From Tetmemena sp. SeJ-2015 (taxonomy: Eukaryota > Ciliophora > Spirotrichea > Sporadotrichida > Oxytrichidae): 64,000 nt of DNA. The stretch lies in contig JAJKFJ010021011.1 of the NCBI GenBank assembly GCA_027382625.1, positions 1 to 64,000 on the forward strand, read 5' to 3'. The notes beneath the pieces are model-generated. The model had not been told where the DNA came from, ran no database searches, and worked only from the letters and a program-made list of their open reading frames with translations. Below, piece by piece: positions 38,375-49,946 of the stretch (its first letter is position 1; each line of letters opens with the position of its first letter). Both the position numbers and the translations under genes were made by a program.

Positions 38375-41234
38375 TCAGATACTCGCCTTTGCTTGGATGA
38401 AGAGCTCATCTATGTTTAGTTAATCACTATTCTTATCTACAGAGTAGCTCCTATCTGTTTAAATGAGAGTTATTCTATTCTTGTCCATGAAGCTGCTTCC
38501 TCGATCTCTTGAGATATTGGCAGCTCCTCCTTAGCCGCTCTTCACTGCAAATCTAGATTCCGACTTTAGGACTTATATTTCTGAAAGGAGTTGTCTACCC
38601 TCCACTCGCAGCACCACTTCCACTACCATCAACAGGCTCAGTATCTAGCTGAGGTATCTTTTTCTAAGAAGTCTTCCTCAAAGCAAGCTCCTTTATTTTT
38701 CTGTTAAAGCTCTTTAATAGTAGAAAGTAGGTGCTCTATATAGTCTTAAGGTCGAAGTCTTATCCCAAGGAATCTTCTCAAATGGCTTCTTTATCTTGAG
38801 TTACTTGAACTCGCTCTCAAATTTTTAATACCTTGGAGTCAATTCGCTAAAAGATGATCTAATTTAACTAAAGCTAAATAAGATAAAAGCAACTGCAGCT
38901 CTGACACTCACCTTGCCAAGATCATACTCTAACTCATAAATTCTAGAATTGAGATGCTCTACTTTCTCCTTTTGCTGTCTCAAAATCATGAGTGTTCTTT
39001 GATAGTCACTTAACTTGTTGTCAAATTGCTGTTTGTAGCCTGATGCCTTAAGCTCTAGGGAGTCTATGGTTTCTTTGAGGGATTGGATTTCTTCATTCTT
39101 TTGGCCGAGTGTTTGCAAATAGGTTTCTATTGTCTTTGAAAGTTGTTTGAACTACTGAAGGTATTCATTCTGCTCGCACACATCAATATACTTCATAGAC
39201 ATAATCTAGTGCTCTGAATATAGAGCAGAGTACTACAAAACAGTGCTTAAGTTTGAACCAACTTACCTCTTTATTTAATATTTCGTAGGCATTTTGCATT
39301 AACGCCATTTTAAAATCAATTCAATAGAAAGTTAAAATGTAAGCCTTGGCTTCTTCTTTCAGAAGACTTTGAGACGTGAGTTAATCTTTGAGATCTTTAT
39401 TTGATGCCAAAAGCCTTTGTATTCTATCCTCGTACTCTAAAATATGCATTGAATTAGAAATTTTCAAATTTTACCTGAAACCTTGGTGTTCCTGTCTTTC
39501 GAGAGCTCTTTATAAGCCTTTTGAAGTTTCATAAAAATCTCATGATACTTCTTAACAACAACGAAGTATGGAACCCTGATGACTCCCTGCCTTCCCCTAG
39601 TCGTTTTTATCTAATCTATGAATTTCTGAAGCTCTTATATTCTAACACTCTTTTCTCTTTTAGTTCCTTCATCCCCATTCAAGGTAGTTATCAAGGGCTG
39701 TGCGCTATTTAAGTCTAAGCTTCCTTGTAAAGTGTCTTTTACTCTGTACTTATCAAAGTCAAAGTGCTCAAGCTTTTAAACAATTTATAAAGAAATAGAC
39801 TTAAAAGATTAGCATCTCTTTTGGGATGTATTGAAGGTCACAATAAATAGACTTTAGAAAAAAATATATAGAAAGACTTTTCTAGTTCTTTCTTGATTTT
39901 GAGTAGATGCTCACCAATCATGTTCCTTTCTTTATCTTCTTAACTCTTTAGACTCTTGAGAACAATTATGGATTCTAATTTAATGATGCTTGAAGAAAAA
40001 ATATCTATAAGAGTAATGATTCTATAGCTTGTAAAGCTTTTAGAAGAAGAGTCTTATTAGGAAGATCACCATATTCACTTCCCTCTCCAAGTCTGCTAGT
40101 AAGGGTTGCAAGGTCTAACTCTTACTAGGTAAATTCAGACTTGAAATTTATCTTCTATTTCTGCTCTACATACTCTTTAACTTAGATTTGCTATACAAAA
40201 AAAGTACTTAATCATTAATTTGCGAGGAATAAGTTTAAGGGAGATTCCTTTCAGCTATTGCAAACTGCTATTTATCTTATTTGTCTTTTGAATAATTTTG
40301 TGATCCAGTTTTATACACTAATAGATTATCTTATTTTCCAAGAAAAGTGCTCTTCAAATTCTATAAAGAACTTTATCTTGGACCAAGTTATGACTAAACA
40401 GACTTAAATGGATTGAAGCTCTCAGATGAGGTTAAATTTTGTAGTGATTGCTTATGGCAAGACAATGTTTTCAGGTCCTCAATAGTTAAGGCATCTTTTG
40501 AATTTCTTAGATTTTCAGGTGCCATTAATTAAGAGAGCCTCTCTGATCCCTAACTCTTGAGGAGAGAGTGTTTGATCTAAACTTTCTATTTTTGGTCATC
40601 CAAGTATTGCTAAAACTTTTAAGTTCTCGCATGTTAGTGTCTTCTTTTGCCATTCTTCTGGCACTTGAGTTCTTAGTTGTGCCTTTCATCTTAAGATAAG
40701 TTCTTGGGGAAGAATTTATTATTGGAGCTGATCTCATCACCTCCAATACTAGATTTTGCAATGGACTCTATTTCAGCAGCCTAAATATGAATAAAGAATG
40801 AAAAAAAGATAAACATCGTTCAAATTATGAACTTCGATATCTCCGTTTTGAGGGAGTAATTTTTTCAAGGGACTTTTGCTTTGTAGCTTGCTTCTTATAT
40901 TCCTTGAGGTCAAAGGCACTTTAATCGAACTGTAAATGTTCTAAAAATTCTAAGGCAGTGGATATAAAGAAAGACTATTATAGAATACTCTCAAATGAAT
41001 ATTAGGATCGCCTATTCTTAATCTGTTTGTTAGATCTCCTCTTCCTTAGTCGTTAAAGTTTTAGCCACTTTCAAAAAACTTCTTCATCTTAACTGACTGT
41101 AGATTTCGGAAAGTTGCTCCAAATTTATATTCTGGCTTTTCCTGAAAAGTGTGCTCTATATTATTCCTCGTGCTTTGAGATGCACTCATAATTGAGTGGC
41201 TGGAGGGGAAGCTTATCTATTTAGTGTTGAGCAT
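38375..41234 (-). CDS. Coiled-coil protein
   Basis: Family not recognised. It starts MLNTKQISFPSSHSIMSASQ with a Ser/Asn-rich region, continues Lys/Gln-rich (IESIAKSSIGGDEISSNN, KFQQYLDDQKQKVQ), and then has strong coiled coil: ILEYEDRIQRLLASNKDLKD near 39,430, NEEIQSLKETIDSLELKASG near 39,070 and KVEHLNSRIYELEYDLGK near 38,940. The C-terminus (RSYSVDKNSDQLNIDELF, FIQAKASI) ends at UGA 38,375. In raw form it appears as two genes meeting at 39,308-39,318. An 18-bp AAT-flanked insert carrying the UGA explains the break and joins KEEAKAYI to DFKMALMQNAYEILNKE in register. A basal-body or cytoskeletal role is plausible. Confidence 0.6.
39318..39335. other. Candidate IES, 18 bp, pointer AAT, carrying an in-frame UGA
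   Basis: AAT at 39,318 and 39,336. Removal deletes a UGA and joins two coiled-coil segments in the same frame (KAYIDFKMALMQ). Confidence 0.65.
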
Positions 41235-41467
41235 TATATTGTTCCTACTCTTCAACTACCTCTTTGAATTGTCATTTCTGAGGGGAGAAGGGAACTTATT
41301 TTAGGCATTCGTGACAGTTTATTCACTCTAAGAATTCAGGTTGAGCTCTATCTTTATTTATTTCATGTTGATTAATTCTCTATTTTCTTAATTTTCTTTT
41401 TACCTTTAACCTACTATTTATGATTATAGTGTATAAGAAGTTGATACAATTAATGATAGTCAATAAT

Positions 41468-42847
41468 TCAAGCCCTCTACACTCTATATGTTTCAATTTC
41501 CTTTACAAGAAAATACCTGCTCCCTCCAAGGTAACTCCTCGCCTCTTCTCTGTCCATAAATTGTGGAGGTTTTCTGCTATCTAGCATTTTTTATTGCTTC
41601 TTGGCACTTGCTTATACCTATATCTCTTACTCCTTCGCGCCTTCAAGCGGCAGCTGATAACAAAAGCCCAATTCTGAGAAGTTATTATCTCTTAACTTGT
41701 CACAGTCATCGTAAATTTGTAAATCCCCACCTCCAAAGATAACCATGAAACCCCTTTAACTACAAAACATAGATTGATGCTTATTATCAACGAGGGGGTG
41801 CTTGCTTTTATGAGTGAGTGAGAACAGAAAGGCATTATTATCCTACTGCCATTTGTCTTTATTAGACCAGGAGAGAGAAACATACCCTCCAAATATTTTA
41901 TTGAGCTCTGACTTTATAAGTATGAGTGTGGGTCCTTGATAATCGCATAGCTCATGGAACTTTGCAGCCTTGAAACCATCTCTAGTAGCTCGATAGAGAA
42001 GCGAAAAGTTTGCTTTGTAGCCAATCCAATTTTATAGTAGGTCTTTGGCTTCAACATTAAATTGCTTCGGCACGATTTCACTATCATTTTCTAAAGAAAG
42101 ATGAAGATGAAGATTCATTATTATAAGATATCAAATGATTCCTGATAGACTTGAATCTGCACTAAAGTTTTGCTGAGGAACTTGATGGAATTTGCACCTT
42201 CATCAGACTGATGCAGGGGACCTAGGATTTTCTGAATGCTTCTTATATTCTCCATAAAATGCTAACTACTTATTCTGACTTCACTTTTGATGTTAGACTC
42301 CATCTAATCCCTCACTTGATCAGCGTACTCTTTTAATTCGTTGATCTTAAATGCAAGCTATGTTAAATTACGAGTATATACATATATTTGACTGTTTAAG
42401 CTTTTGACAGTAGTTTTAGAGTTCTTGTCTTGTAACTTCGATATGTGAGCTGCTAGAATGAATATCGTCTGGCCTTGCTTCCCGAGCCAAACCATCTTCA
42501 TGCAACTGCTTGCATTCCAAGCATATGAGCTTATCATCGATGTGGCAGTAATATCTAGCCTCCTAGTCTTGATGCAAATCACAGCATACTGGTATTTCCT
42601 CCTCTGGTCTTATTAACTTTAGCAGAGCCTTATTGACTGGAGGTAATGGCGGTGTAGAACTAGATTTGCTTTTCTCAGGCAGAGAGTAAATTTAATAGTC
42701 GAAGGGGCATTTCAATTTCTATCTTACCGGGTCTTGGATTAATGCATAGCACTCCTCGCATATAGTATCTCCGCAAGGCAAAATTAAGGGGCGTCTGCTC
42801 CTCAGATTATAAAGCTTAGAACAGTTTTAGCAAGTAATCGATTCCAT
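41468..42847 (-). CDS. RING / B-box / coiled-coil / TLDc protein (TRIM-like)
   Basis: An N-terminal RING finger (ITCQNCSKLYN...LPCGDTICEECY...KCPFD, residues about 5-50) and a B-box zinc finger (PVCCDLHQDQEARYYCHIDD then KLICLECKQLH, about 90-125) lead into a coiled coil (KLAFKINELKEYADQVRDQ, with FMENIRSIQKIL). The C-terminal half is a TLDc domain: FSLLYRATRDGFKAAKFHEL, GPTLILIKSELNKIFGGYVS, NNAFLFSL, FMVIFGGGDLQIYDD, ending VKEIETYRVQRA. RING/B-box proteins are usually ubiquitin ligases, and TLDc domains are linked to oxidative-stress defence and V-ATPase regulation; their joint role here is inferred. A 43-bp AAGCT-flanked insert (42,355-42,397) is removed to keep the coiled coil in frame. 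Confidence 0.87.
42355..42397. other. Candidate IES, 43 bp, pointer AAGCT
   Basis: AAGCT at 42,355 and 42,398. Excision joins VTRQELQNYCQKL to AFKINELKEYADQ, a continuous coiled coil. Confidence 0.85.
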
Positions 42848-43071
42848 TTTGAAATTATAAATTTGCTTTAAAGAAAAGCAAATTTTAAAACAGAATTTTA
42901 ATTAATCTAAACTTAAAGTTTCCTATTATCCTTAGACTGGAGAGAGAATAGAGTATGATTGTAATGAATGCATAACTTTTAGATTTCCTAATTAGATGAA
43001 GGATAACTTATACACTTTTGTTATGGTTATTATAGATTTTTAGTCATAGCACGATAGCTTATCAAATCTTA

Positions 43072-45102
43072 TCATGATAAGAATAATTAAATTTTCATTA
43101 AAGCTCTAATAACAAATCCGAATATCCTCTCAGCCATGCATCTACCATCCATTAACTTGTCGACATCAAACTCTTCTTGTTCTGTAGATTTTCTTTTGGG
43201 TTTATCCGACTTTGAAGAATCCTTGCTTGAATGAAGACTCTTCTCATCACTTACTACCTCACTCTTACTATCACTACCTTCTAAGCCTTGGAGCGGAGTA
43301 GGCTGCTTGCTCTTGCTCTCGTATTCTCTCCTATAGTCTAATTTTTCCTCCTCCTCGATCTCAGACTCAAAACTCTTTGAAGTTCTCTTCCTTACTAAAT
43401 TTGCGCTCTCTGGTCTCTAACGCAAGTTGTTAGACCAAATTTATAATGCATTATATGATTAAGTTCAATTGTTAGCATTATCGATATTTGCTGCCTTTTG
43501 TTTATCATTTTGGTCTTCTATGCTGGTGTCACTGAAGTCTGAAAACAGGTGGTCTTTATTTACTTTGATTGCAGAGGGTACCTCCTATTCGCTTTCTCTG
43601 TACTTCTTTGCCGATTTAGGTTTCATCTTTTCCTTCTTCTTCAAAACATAAATACTTCGTTAAAGAGTGAATGAGTGTTCTTGTTTTTGGGATAGAGTTT
43701 GATAAGCATTTTCTTGATTTTGATCCTCAGCACATATAGAAAGGCAAGTTGGAATACGAAAGCTACACTGCCAAACATGGTGCTGAATAGGAATACACAA
43801 GTTATGAACCAACTCTTCATGAGGTACCTGATTCCATATAGGGCAGGTCTTGCCTTAAGGATAGCCTCAGAAAATAATCACAATCATACCATTATCCACA
43901 CAATCATAATGAAAAGATGATGGAGGTGTTGGAGAGAGTAATTTTGAGGGCGTTTGCTCTGAACAGGAAGTTGTTGAAGTTCTCTACTATTTTTACAGTG
44001 ACTGTTTGCAAGGGGGAGCACGGGCAAATGATATTCAACAAGGGTATATTCCTCACTGCATCCTTAATCCAAACCATCAAACTCATTATCAAATATCCAT
44101 ACATTCCATTCTCGCTGATTTAATTGTCTAAACTTGACTTGTATTCAAGTGAATTGATTCTGTGGTAGGTGAGAGGGTGCTAATTCTTTCTGTGGGAAGT
44201 GATTTCCGCATTGAGGTAGATGTTGCCTCTTTGGAGATTGTACTCTGACTCCTGAACAACGAACTCAACTTCCAAGTTGTACAGCTCATCGTTAAGCAGG
44301 AGAGTAGCGTCGCTAAGCATTTCAAACGGATCATATTCTGACTTGGAGAAGCCTGCGTATCCTAGAGGCACAAGAGCAATTAGCTGCGGCATGCTGATGA
44401 GGTTAGCGTTTTAATCCACTCTCTGATCAAATACTGAGGAGACATGGAATTGGAGGGGCCGCTCGATGCAGTTATCAGGCATCACAGTGTAGTAGACGAG
44501 TCCATAAGCAACGATACCAAACATAGCACTGGATATCAAAGTCATCATCACCAGCACCATCCTATCAAATAATCAACAATCTTGTCAATAGTGGTGACGA
44601 CATATATCGACGAGCTAGCTCACCACTCATTTATTCATCCCACAAAAGGGGAAATTGAATGAAATGGAAAACTTACTTAGCAATGAGGCTGCTCATGGTC
44701 ATAATAGACCTATCTGCTTTGTCTCTGATGGATTTCTTGGCTTTCCTGGATCGCTCACTCAAGTCATCCACTAAATTAGGAAACACCTTGCCCAAAGCCC
44801 ACATGAAGGGAGTGAAGGGTAGCACAAATGCTTGCTTCAAAGCCACATTCAAAGCATATGCCGGAAAGAAAATGGACGATATCACGAATTTCAAAGCCGC
44901 AAACGCCCTTGTCTGATAAGCCCTTTCGGAATTTGAGACAATCTATTAATAAAGAAGAAGTTTATCATAATTTTAAATTAATCTGCTTTTATTTTCTGGG
45001 GGATGTGGTTCTCTGTTTGGTATCGTTATTAGACCTTGCAGAGAAAGGCTTGGAAATTTTGATAGGAGTACTGCTAGTCTGCTTATTTTGCGAGCTTCGC
45101 AT
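43072..45102 (-). CDS. Seipin-like ER membrane protein
   Basis: Seipins are ER membrane proteins that organise lipid-droplet formation. Seen: a basic N-terminal tail (MRSSQNKQTSSTPIKISK), a first hydrophobic segment with FVISSIFFPAYALNVALKQA, another beginning MVLVMMTLISSAMFGIVAYG, then a lumenal beta domain with seipin-type blocks (YNLEVEFVVQESEYNLQRG; later LQTVTVKIVENFNNFLF) and a second membrane part (SWFITCVFLFSTMFGSVAF). The cytosolic tail is Ser/Lys/Glu-rich, ending RCMAERIFGFVIRALMKI. An AATCT-flanked insert of 40 bp (44,940-44,979) lies near the start, and introns are present near 44,560-44,670. The lumenal blocks fit seipin better than any other family I know, but sequence divergence is high. 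Confidence 0.65.
44940..44979. other. Candidate IES, 40 bp, pointer AATCT
   Basis: AATCT at 44,940 and 44,980. Excision joins TSPRKQKQ to IVSNSERAYQTRAFAALKF and skips an in-frame UGA. Confidence 0.75.
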
Positions 45103-45695
45103 TAAATTACGTTGTTGATGATAATTCACAATTAATTATATTATCATTGAATGCAATTTAGTTTCAGAAATCATAAAATTACACTTTAATTAATAAAATA
45201 TATTCTTAAATATTTTAACAATCTTTTTATTTTGAGAATATTTTAATACTGCTTTAATCATAGTAGGCTGAGAGTGAGTATGTTTTAACAGAGATGTGCA
45301 GTGAATATTTTCTTATAAAATAGTTGGGAGAATTCAAACAGAAACACAAAGCATTATTTTGAAATATATACAAAGTAAAGTTTAGAATATAGATTTAAGA
45401 GTTACAATAGAATTAATTTTTTTGCTTCAGAAAAGCAAAATACTCTTTTAATCTTTTTAAAAATTGTGGCATCAATTAAGCCATGCTTAAAATAAAAAAA
45501 ATAACAAGCGTATAATGAAGGGATCTCAATATTCCAAGAACCTTCTTCATGCTTATTATAAAGCAAGAACACTTAATACAGTATTCCTCTTCCCCATTTC
45601 TAAATAAAAAGATATTTATAAAGTTTAAATTAAGCTAATGACAATCCATATTTGAACTCTATTCCTTCACTGGCGTAGAGATAACAATTGATTCA
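45103..45695. other. AT-rich intergenic stretch
   Basis: Nearly 600 bases of A/T-rich sequence between the seipin-like gene start and the end of the mS38-like gene. No convincing coding, repeat or RNA feature. Confidence 0.5.
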
Positions 45696-46217
45696 TCAGA
45701 TCTTTCCAGACTGCTTGAGTCTGTTTCTGAGGTACTTCTTTCTCTTGACTCTCTTATGTTTCTTCATCTTGAGCTTCTTCCTGGCGTAGGTCTTGATTGC
45801 ATACAGAGTGGGCACCTCCTTCTCATTCTTCTCTATGTCTTCCTCAGTCAGCATGCCTGGTTCTCCAAACTTACACTAAATTCTATACAACAACATCAAT
45901 ATAGAGATTAACTTCTCATTCTAGGGAAACTGGGTTGACGATTTGAGGAGTGAGTGCCAGCTGATACGACTCTGAATTGCTACTTGTGGTGCTAACTTGG
46001 CGCTGAGTTAGTTGATCTACTAAGGGCGTTGTTCAAGAAGCAGCTGGTGGGATCATACATGTGCCCTCCAAACTGCCCGAATGAGCTATATAATCTAGCA
46101 TGCTTGAGTGAGGAGTATGGCCTGAGGGAATCTATGATGAGCAGCTAACTTGATTCCAGACTATAGAGAGTTTTGTAAAAGGAGTCTCCTAAGGAGTGAA
46201 CTTGTGGTCGATATCAT
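45696..46217 (-). CDS. mS38-like mitochondrial ribosomal protein (AURKAIP1/Cox24 type)
   Basis: The C-terminus, YARKKLKMKKHKRVKRKKY followed by LRNRLKQSGKI, is the short, extremely basic KMKKHK...RR.K motif of the mS38/AURKAIP1 family (DUF1713), a component of the small mitoribosomal subunit. The N-terminus MISTTSSLLRRLLLQNSLQ looks like a mitochondrial presequence. Between them lie SSFGQFGGHMYDPTSCF and a Ser/Gln-rich stretch. A 7-bp GAGT-flanked insert (46,106-46,112) is removed to join PQAILK to HARLYSSFG, and a GT...AG intron lies near 45,890. It diverges from the next small gene across about 200 bases. Confidence 0.75.
46106..46112. other. Candidate micro-IES, 7 bp, pointer GAGT
   Basis: GAGT at 46,106 and 46,113 in the mS38-like gene. 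Removal restores one frame from presequence to basic tail. Confidence 0.6.
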
Positions 46218-46259
46218 TTTATTCTCTATAATGATTAAAACTTTAAATTCACTCTCAAA

Positions 46260-46380
46260 AAATTAAATATAATAACTTTTCAAAAAACCCTATACTTCCT
46301 TTTTTCGCTTTCTCCCCCCTTTGTAAAAAGGGGGAAATTTTTTTTTCCCAAAGTTTTTTTTTTTTTTTTTTTGTTAGTAG
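46260..46380. repeat. Homopolymer-rich patch
   Basis: Runs of C6, G5, T9 and a T run of about 20 occur within 120 bases, with CCCCCTTT facing AAAGGGGG as an imperfect hairpin. Nothing else in the nearby sequence looks like this except 55-56.7 kb. It may be poorly resolved consensus rather than real sequence. Confidence 0.5.
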
Positions 46381-46423
46381 AATTTCATAATATATAAATT
46401 TATTATATTCACGAGAAACAAAA

Positions 46424-46634
46424 ATGCAAAACTTTGTAGGAGAAGAAGGAAATTACCTCAGAGGATAAGAACAGACTGAAGGAGGCTAACAAAGCCTACA
46501 CTGAGTGCATCTCAAAGGACTTCCTCACTCGCTTCCTGGCTGGTGAGAAGGTCAATTCTAACGACTTCTGCGTCAACGAGAGAAACACAATGGAAGGTCT
46601 AGACAGAAGAATTTACGGACCCCTCAACATTTGA
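46424..46634 (+). CDS. Small protein of unknown function
   Basis: About 69 residues: MQNFVGEE, then after a 4-bp GAAG duplication is collapsed, ITSEDKNRLKEANKAYTE, CISKDFLTRFLAGEKVNSND and FCVNERNTMEGLDRRIYGPL. One Cys lies early and one in the middle, loosely recalling small Tim or twin-Cys mitochondrial proteins, but the twin CX3C pattern is absent. It diverges from the mS38-like gene, which would suit a mitochondrial role. Function not assigned. Confidence 0.55.
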
Positions 46635-46804
46635 TCATCACCATGTCCCTATCACTTCAGATTGAGTCTCGCTATGAAGTGAGAAGACTTGAATTTATTT
46701 AACTTAACAATCTAAATTAACAGCTTCTTATTAAAGTCTAAACAATCCCTCTCTTATGAAGAGCAGTAAAATTATAGTTATTTCTCTTATTGAAAATCAC
46801 TCAA

Positions 46805-49800
46805 TCATCTGCCAGAGATAGTTCTCCTCTGCTAATCCAACTCCTTAACCTTCCTCATTCTCTCTCTGAGTTCCTCTTTCTTCCTGTCTTCCTCCTTCTT
46901 CTTTCTGACTTCAGGCAGGAGATCATAGTTCTTGCTAGTCAACTTAAGCATATCCTTGCTTGGACACTTGAGCTTTCTCCCCCTTGGCAATCTACTCATG
47001 AGATGAGTTGGTATCTTCTCCTCCTCCCTCTTCCTCTTCGCCTCCTCTTCTTGCTTTTCTCAACTGCTCCTCACTTATACCTTATGGCTTGGCAGGTCGC
47101 TTCATCATCTACTTTCTGAGTTCTGCCAGTTCCTCCTTGGTCTTCTCTCTTTTGGGGTCTCTTCTCGACTGGCCTTAAGAGTTCTCATCAGAAGAAGAGT
47201 TTAAGGCCATTTGGTTTTGCTGAAGTGAAGAGTTGTGAGAACCAACATTATGCTACTGCATCAACTGCTGCTTCTTCTATCTGAAAGCTTATATTAAAAT
47301 AACATGCATGCATGTAATCAACATAAGCATCTGCAAGTGAGCCTGCTCCAGAACCGTTGATACTTATTTAGTTGTCTTCCATTATCTCGAGCTTTACACC
47401 ACCTCCTGATTTCTGGATAGAAGATCCACCGAAATGAGAATTGAAAGAAGGAGTCATGTGACTACTTGCTCCAAGAGAGCCATGCATGCCAGCTCCACTA
47501 GTTAACTAGCTCAAGCCTGCAGCGCCTAATCCATACTGCTTCTGTATGCTATCTCTATCTTTGATACTAGAGTGTGTATAAGAGTTTTGCCCCTTAGAGC
47601 TGCTGTCTCTCTCCTCTTCCTCTTCATGAATTGTGTTGTTGTGGTTAAATTTGTTGATTGGAGCATTGTTTGAGATGGATGGATTTTTAACCCTTTAAAT
47701 AGTTACCAGTCCCTGCTCCACTTAGTCTCATCTTAGAACTGGCAAAGTTTGACCCATCCATGTCAGAGTAAGAATAGTTAAGTTCACTGATTGGAGTCTA
47801 GCCATAGTCAATAATCATAGCTCCTCCACTAGAATGCTGAGGGTTAAAAGTTTCAGCTTTCATTTGTGAGGAGTAGTCAAATACTTTATTATCAGCAACT
47901 CCACTTGACATTACCATAGTTATGAGCACTGTATTACTGCTGCTGCTGCTGAAGTGGACTATCCTAACTTTCTGGGCTGCCATACTCTTACGCTCCTCCT
48001 CTTTTGTTTGAGGCCTGGGGCTTTTTGTTCTTGAGATATGACTTCTTGGCCCCGGAAGCAGAGCTTGCACCCATAGATGCTTTCAAAGCCCCATAAGAAG
48101 CGGGACTCATCTTTGAGGACTAAGAGTCGTTAAGGAATTCATCAGCCAGGTTTGAAGAGTGAAGTGACTTGGAGCCAAAGTGCTGATGATCCTGCTGTCT
48201 GTAGTCGCTCTGGTTTTGGTTTCCATAGCTTATGCCGCTTGCCAACATCTTAGACTGGTCGTAGTTCTAGTTTAGGTACTTGTCGCTAATATAGCTGCTC
48301 TCAGATGAGTTGTAGTCGCTATCTTCTTCATCCTCATTATTATTCCTAAATATGCATAATAAAATTATGCTTCCATATTTAAAATATACTAGCCGCTTGT
48401 ATTAATAGAAAAACAAATTCTAATGACCTATTGTTTCACTATAGTTCTTTTTTAAGAATCTGAAAAATTGCTCTTCTAAACAAATATAAGTTAAAAATGC
48501 ACCATTTATAAAATCTAATAGATAAGAGATTATTACGAAATTGAATTATTTAAAAGAATATTTGAGGCGCTGTCCCTTTGCCCGAGGACTAAGCCTAGGA
48601 AGAGCTGTGATCTGGAGGAAGGTATTGCCTATTCTCATTTAAGAACTCAACATACTGATTGTTCTGTCTGGCTTCAGCAATTATGTTATTGATCTCTCTC
48701 TTAATGTAGTCCTGCTCCCCATTTGTTCTGGAAGAAGACTTCACGTCACTAGAGGGGTAGTCAATCCCACTCTCTCCATTGTACCGACTGTTAATTCTGC
48801 TCTCCTCTTGGAAGTCCTCTGACAAGTCGTCTCTGTCCTCTTCATTGTTATTGTTGTTAGCATCACCCTCTTCATCATCGTCTTCCTCATCATAGTCAGA
48901 GGGCAATTCTGAGTCCTCTCCGTCAACAGACGACTTCCCTTTCTTGTCACTTCTTTATTGCAAGTAGTTTTGGTTGTCCTATAGGAACTCATCCACCAAG
49001 TTAGTAGTAGGATTAGAGGACTTGCTGTTCTACACAGCATATGGGTTGAAGCTCTCCTTAGGGTGATTCAAGTGGATAATCATATATTATGAGAGCTATC
49101 AATCTTAATTTAAGATGTTGATCTAGTCATCCAGTTATGAAGCCTGGGCCTGTCCTGCAAGAGCTGGCTACAAGTAGGGGTTCTAAAACTGAGGCATGGC
49201 TGTTGAGGTTGGAGCTGGCTGTGGTGCACCTGGGTAGGGAACAAAGAAAGGACTGCCATCAGGCCCCACCTGAGCACCACCCTATCCGTTGTTCATACTA
49301 AGGATTTGCTGTTAGAGTTGGTTCTGAGCCTGTTAATACTAAAGTAGCTGTTGCTTGTAGAACGAAGCTTGTTCGAGCAAGGACTGGTTCTACTGCTGAG
49401 AAGAATTCATGGATTAGTTCTCTGGTTACTGTTGTTGCTGCTAGTATGAGGAGTTAACTTAGTACTAAAAAGTATAGAATTAATTGGATAGACTTCACTA
49501 TGTGGAGAGGCGGTTTAGTCTTGCATGTTTAGCCTTGATTAAAGCACCTAACTTTGGTCCTTACTATTTGAATTTTAAGACTCGTTTTAGTTGGGCACTT
49601 GTTAGTTTTAAGTTGGATCAGTGGGATAAGGTGCCCCTAGCATGGCGTATGGATTCTAATTGTTGAGCGTATTTGAATAAGTGGCAGCTGTGTAGGGGTT
49701 GTAAGTGCCATTGAACTATTGCTACTAGGGATAAGGATTCATGAAAGGCTACAATTTGCATGCATATAATAAATAGGCTATTAAGGAGGGTTAGAAGGGT

Positions 49801-49905
49801 CGTAGTATTAAACCTAAGGAGGCTAGAACTGTTGCTGCTGCAAGTTATAGTTTGCAATCTGCTGATTGGCAATAAAATGCGCACCAATAAGGATATCAGA
49901 AGTAG
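46805..49905 (-). CDS. Charged coiled-coil protein with Gln-rich N-terminus
   Basis: Family not recognised. The C-terminal part is strongly charged: EELAELRKQMMKRPAKP, then LPRGRKLKCPSKDMLKLTSK and NYDLLPEVRKKKEEDRKKEE, ending ELDQQRRTISGR before UGA 46,805. The block around LTSKNYDLLPEVRKKKEE looks conserved. The middle is Ser/Gly/Asn-rich with an acidic stretch (YDEEDDDEEGDANNNNNEE near 48,870). The N-terminal third is Gln/Asn/Pro/Tyr-rich (NYNLQQQQFQPPQVQYYD near 49,830; MNPYPQQQQFNGTYNPY at 49,742), prion-like in composition. Several intron- or IES-like gaps occur (about 48,350-48,580) and the true start is unresolved; it might be two genes. Confidence 0.5.
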
Positions 49906-49946
49906 AAGTTAACTGAATTAATTAAGTTGAAAAATTAGCACAAGCA

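Noticed and set aside
46424..46634. A small Tim chaperone.
   Set aside because: Size and context fit, but the twin CX3C motif is absent, so no family was assigned.
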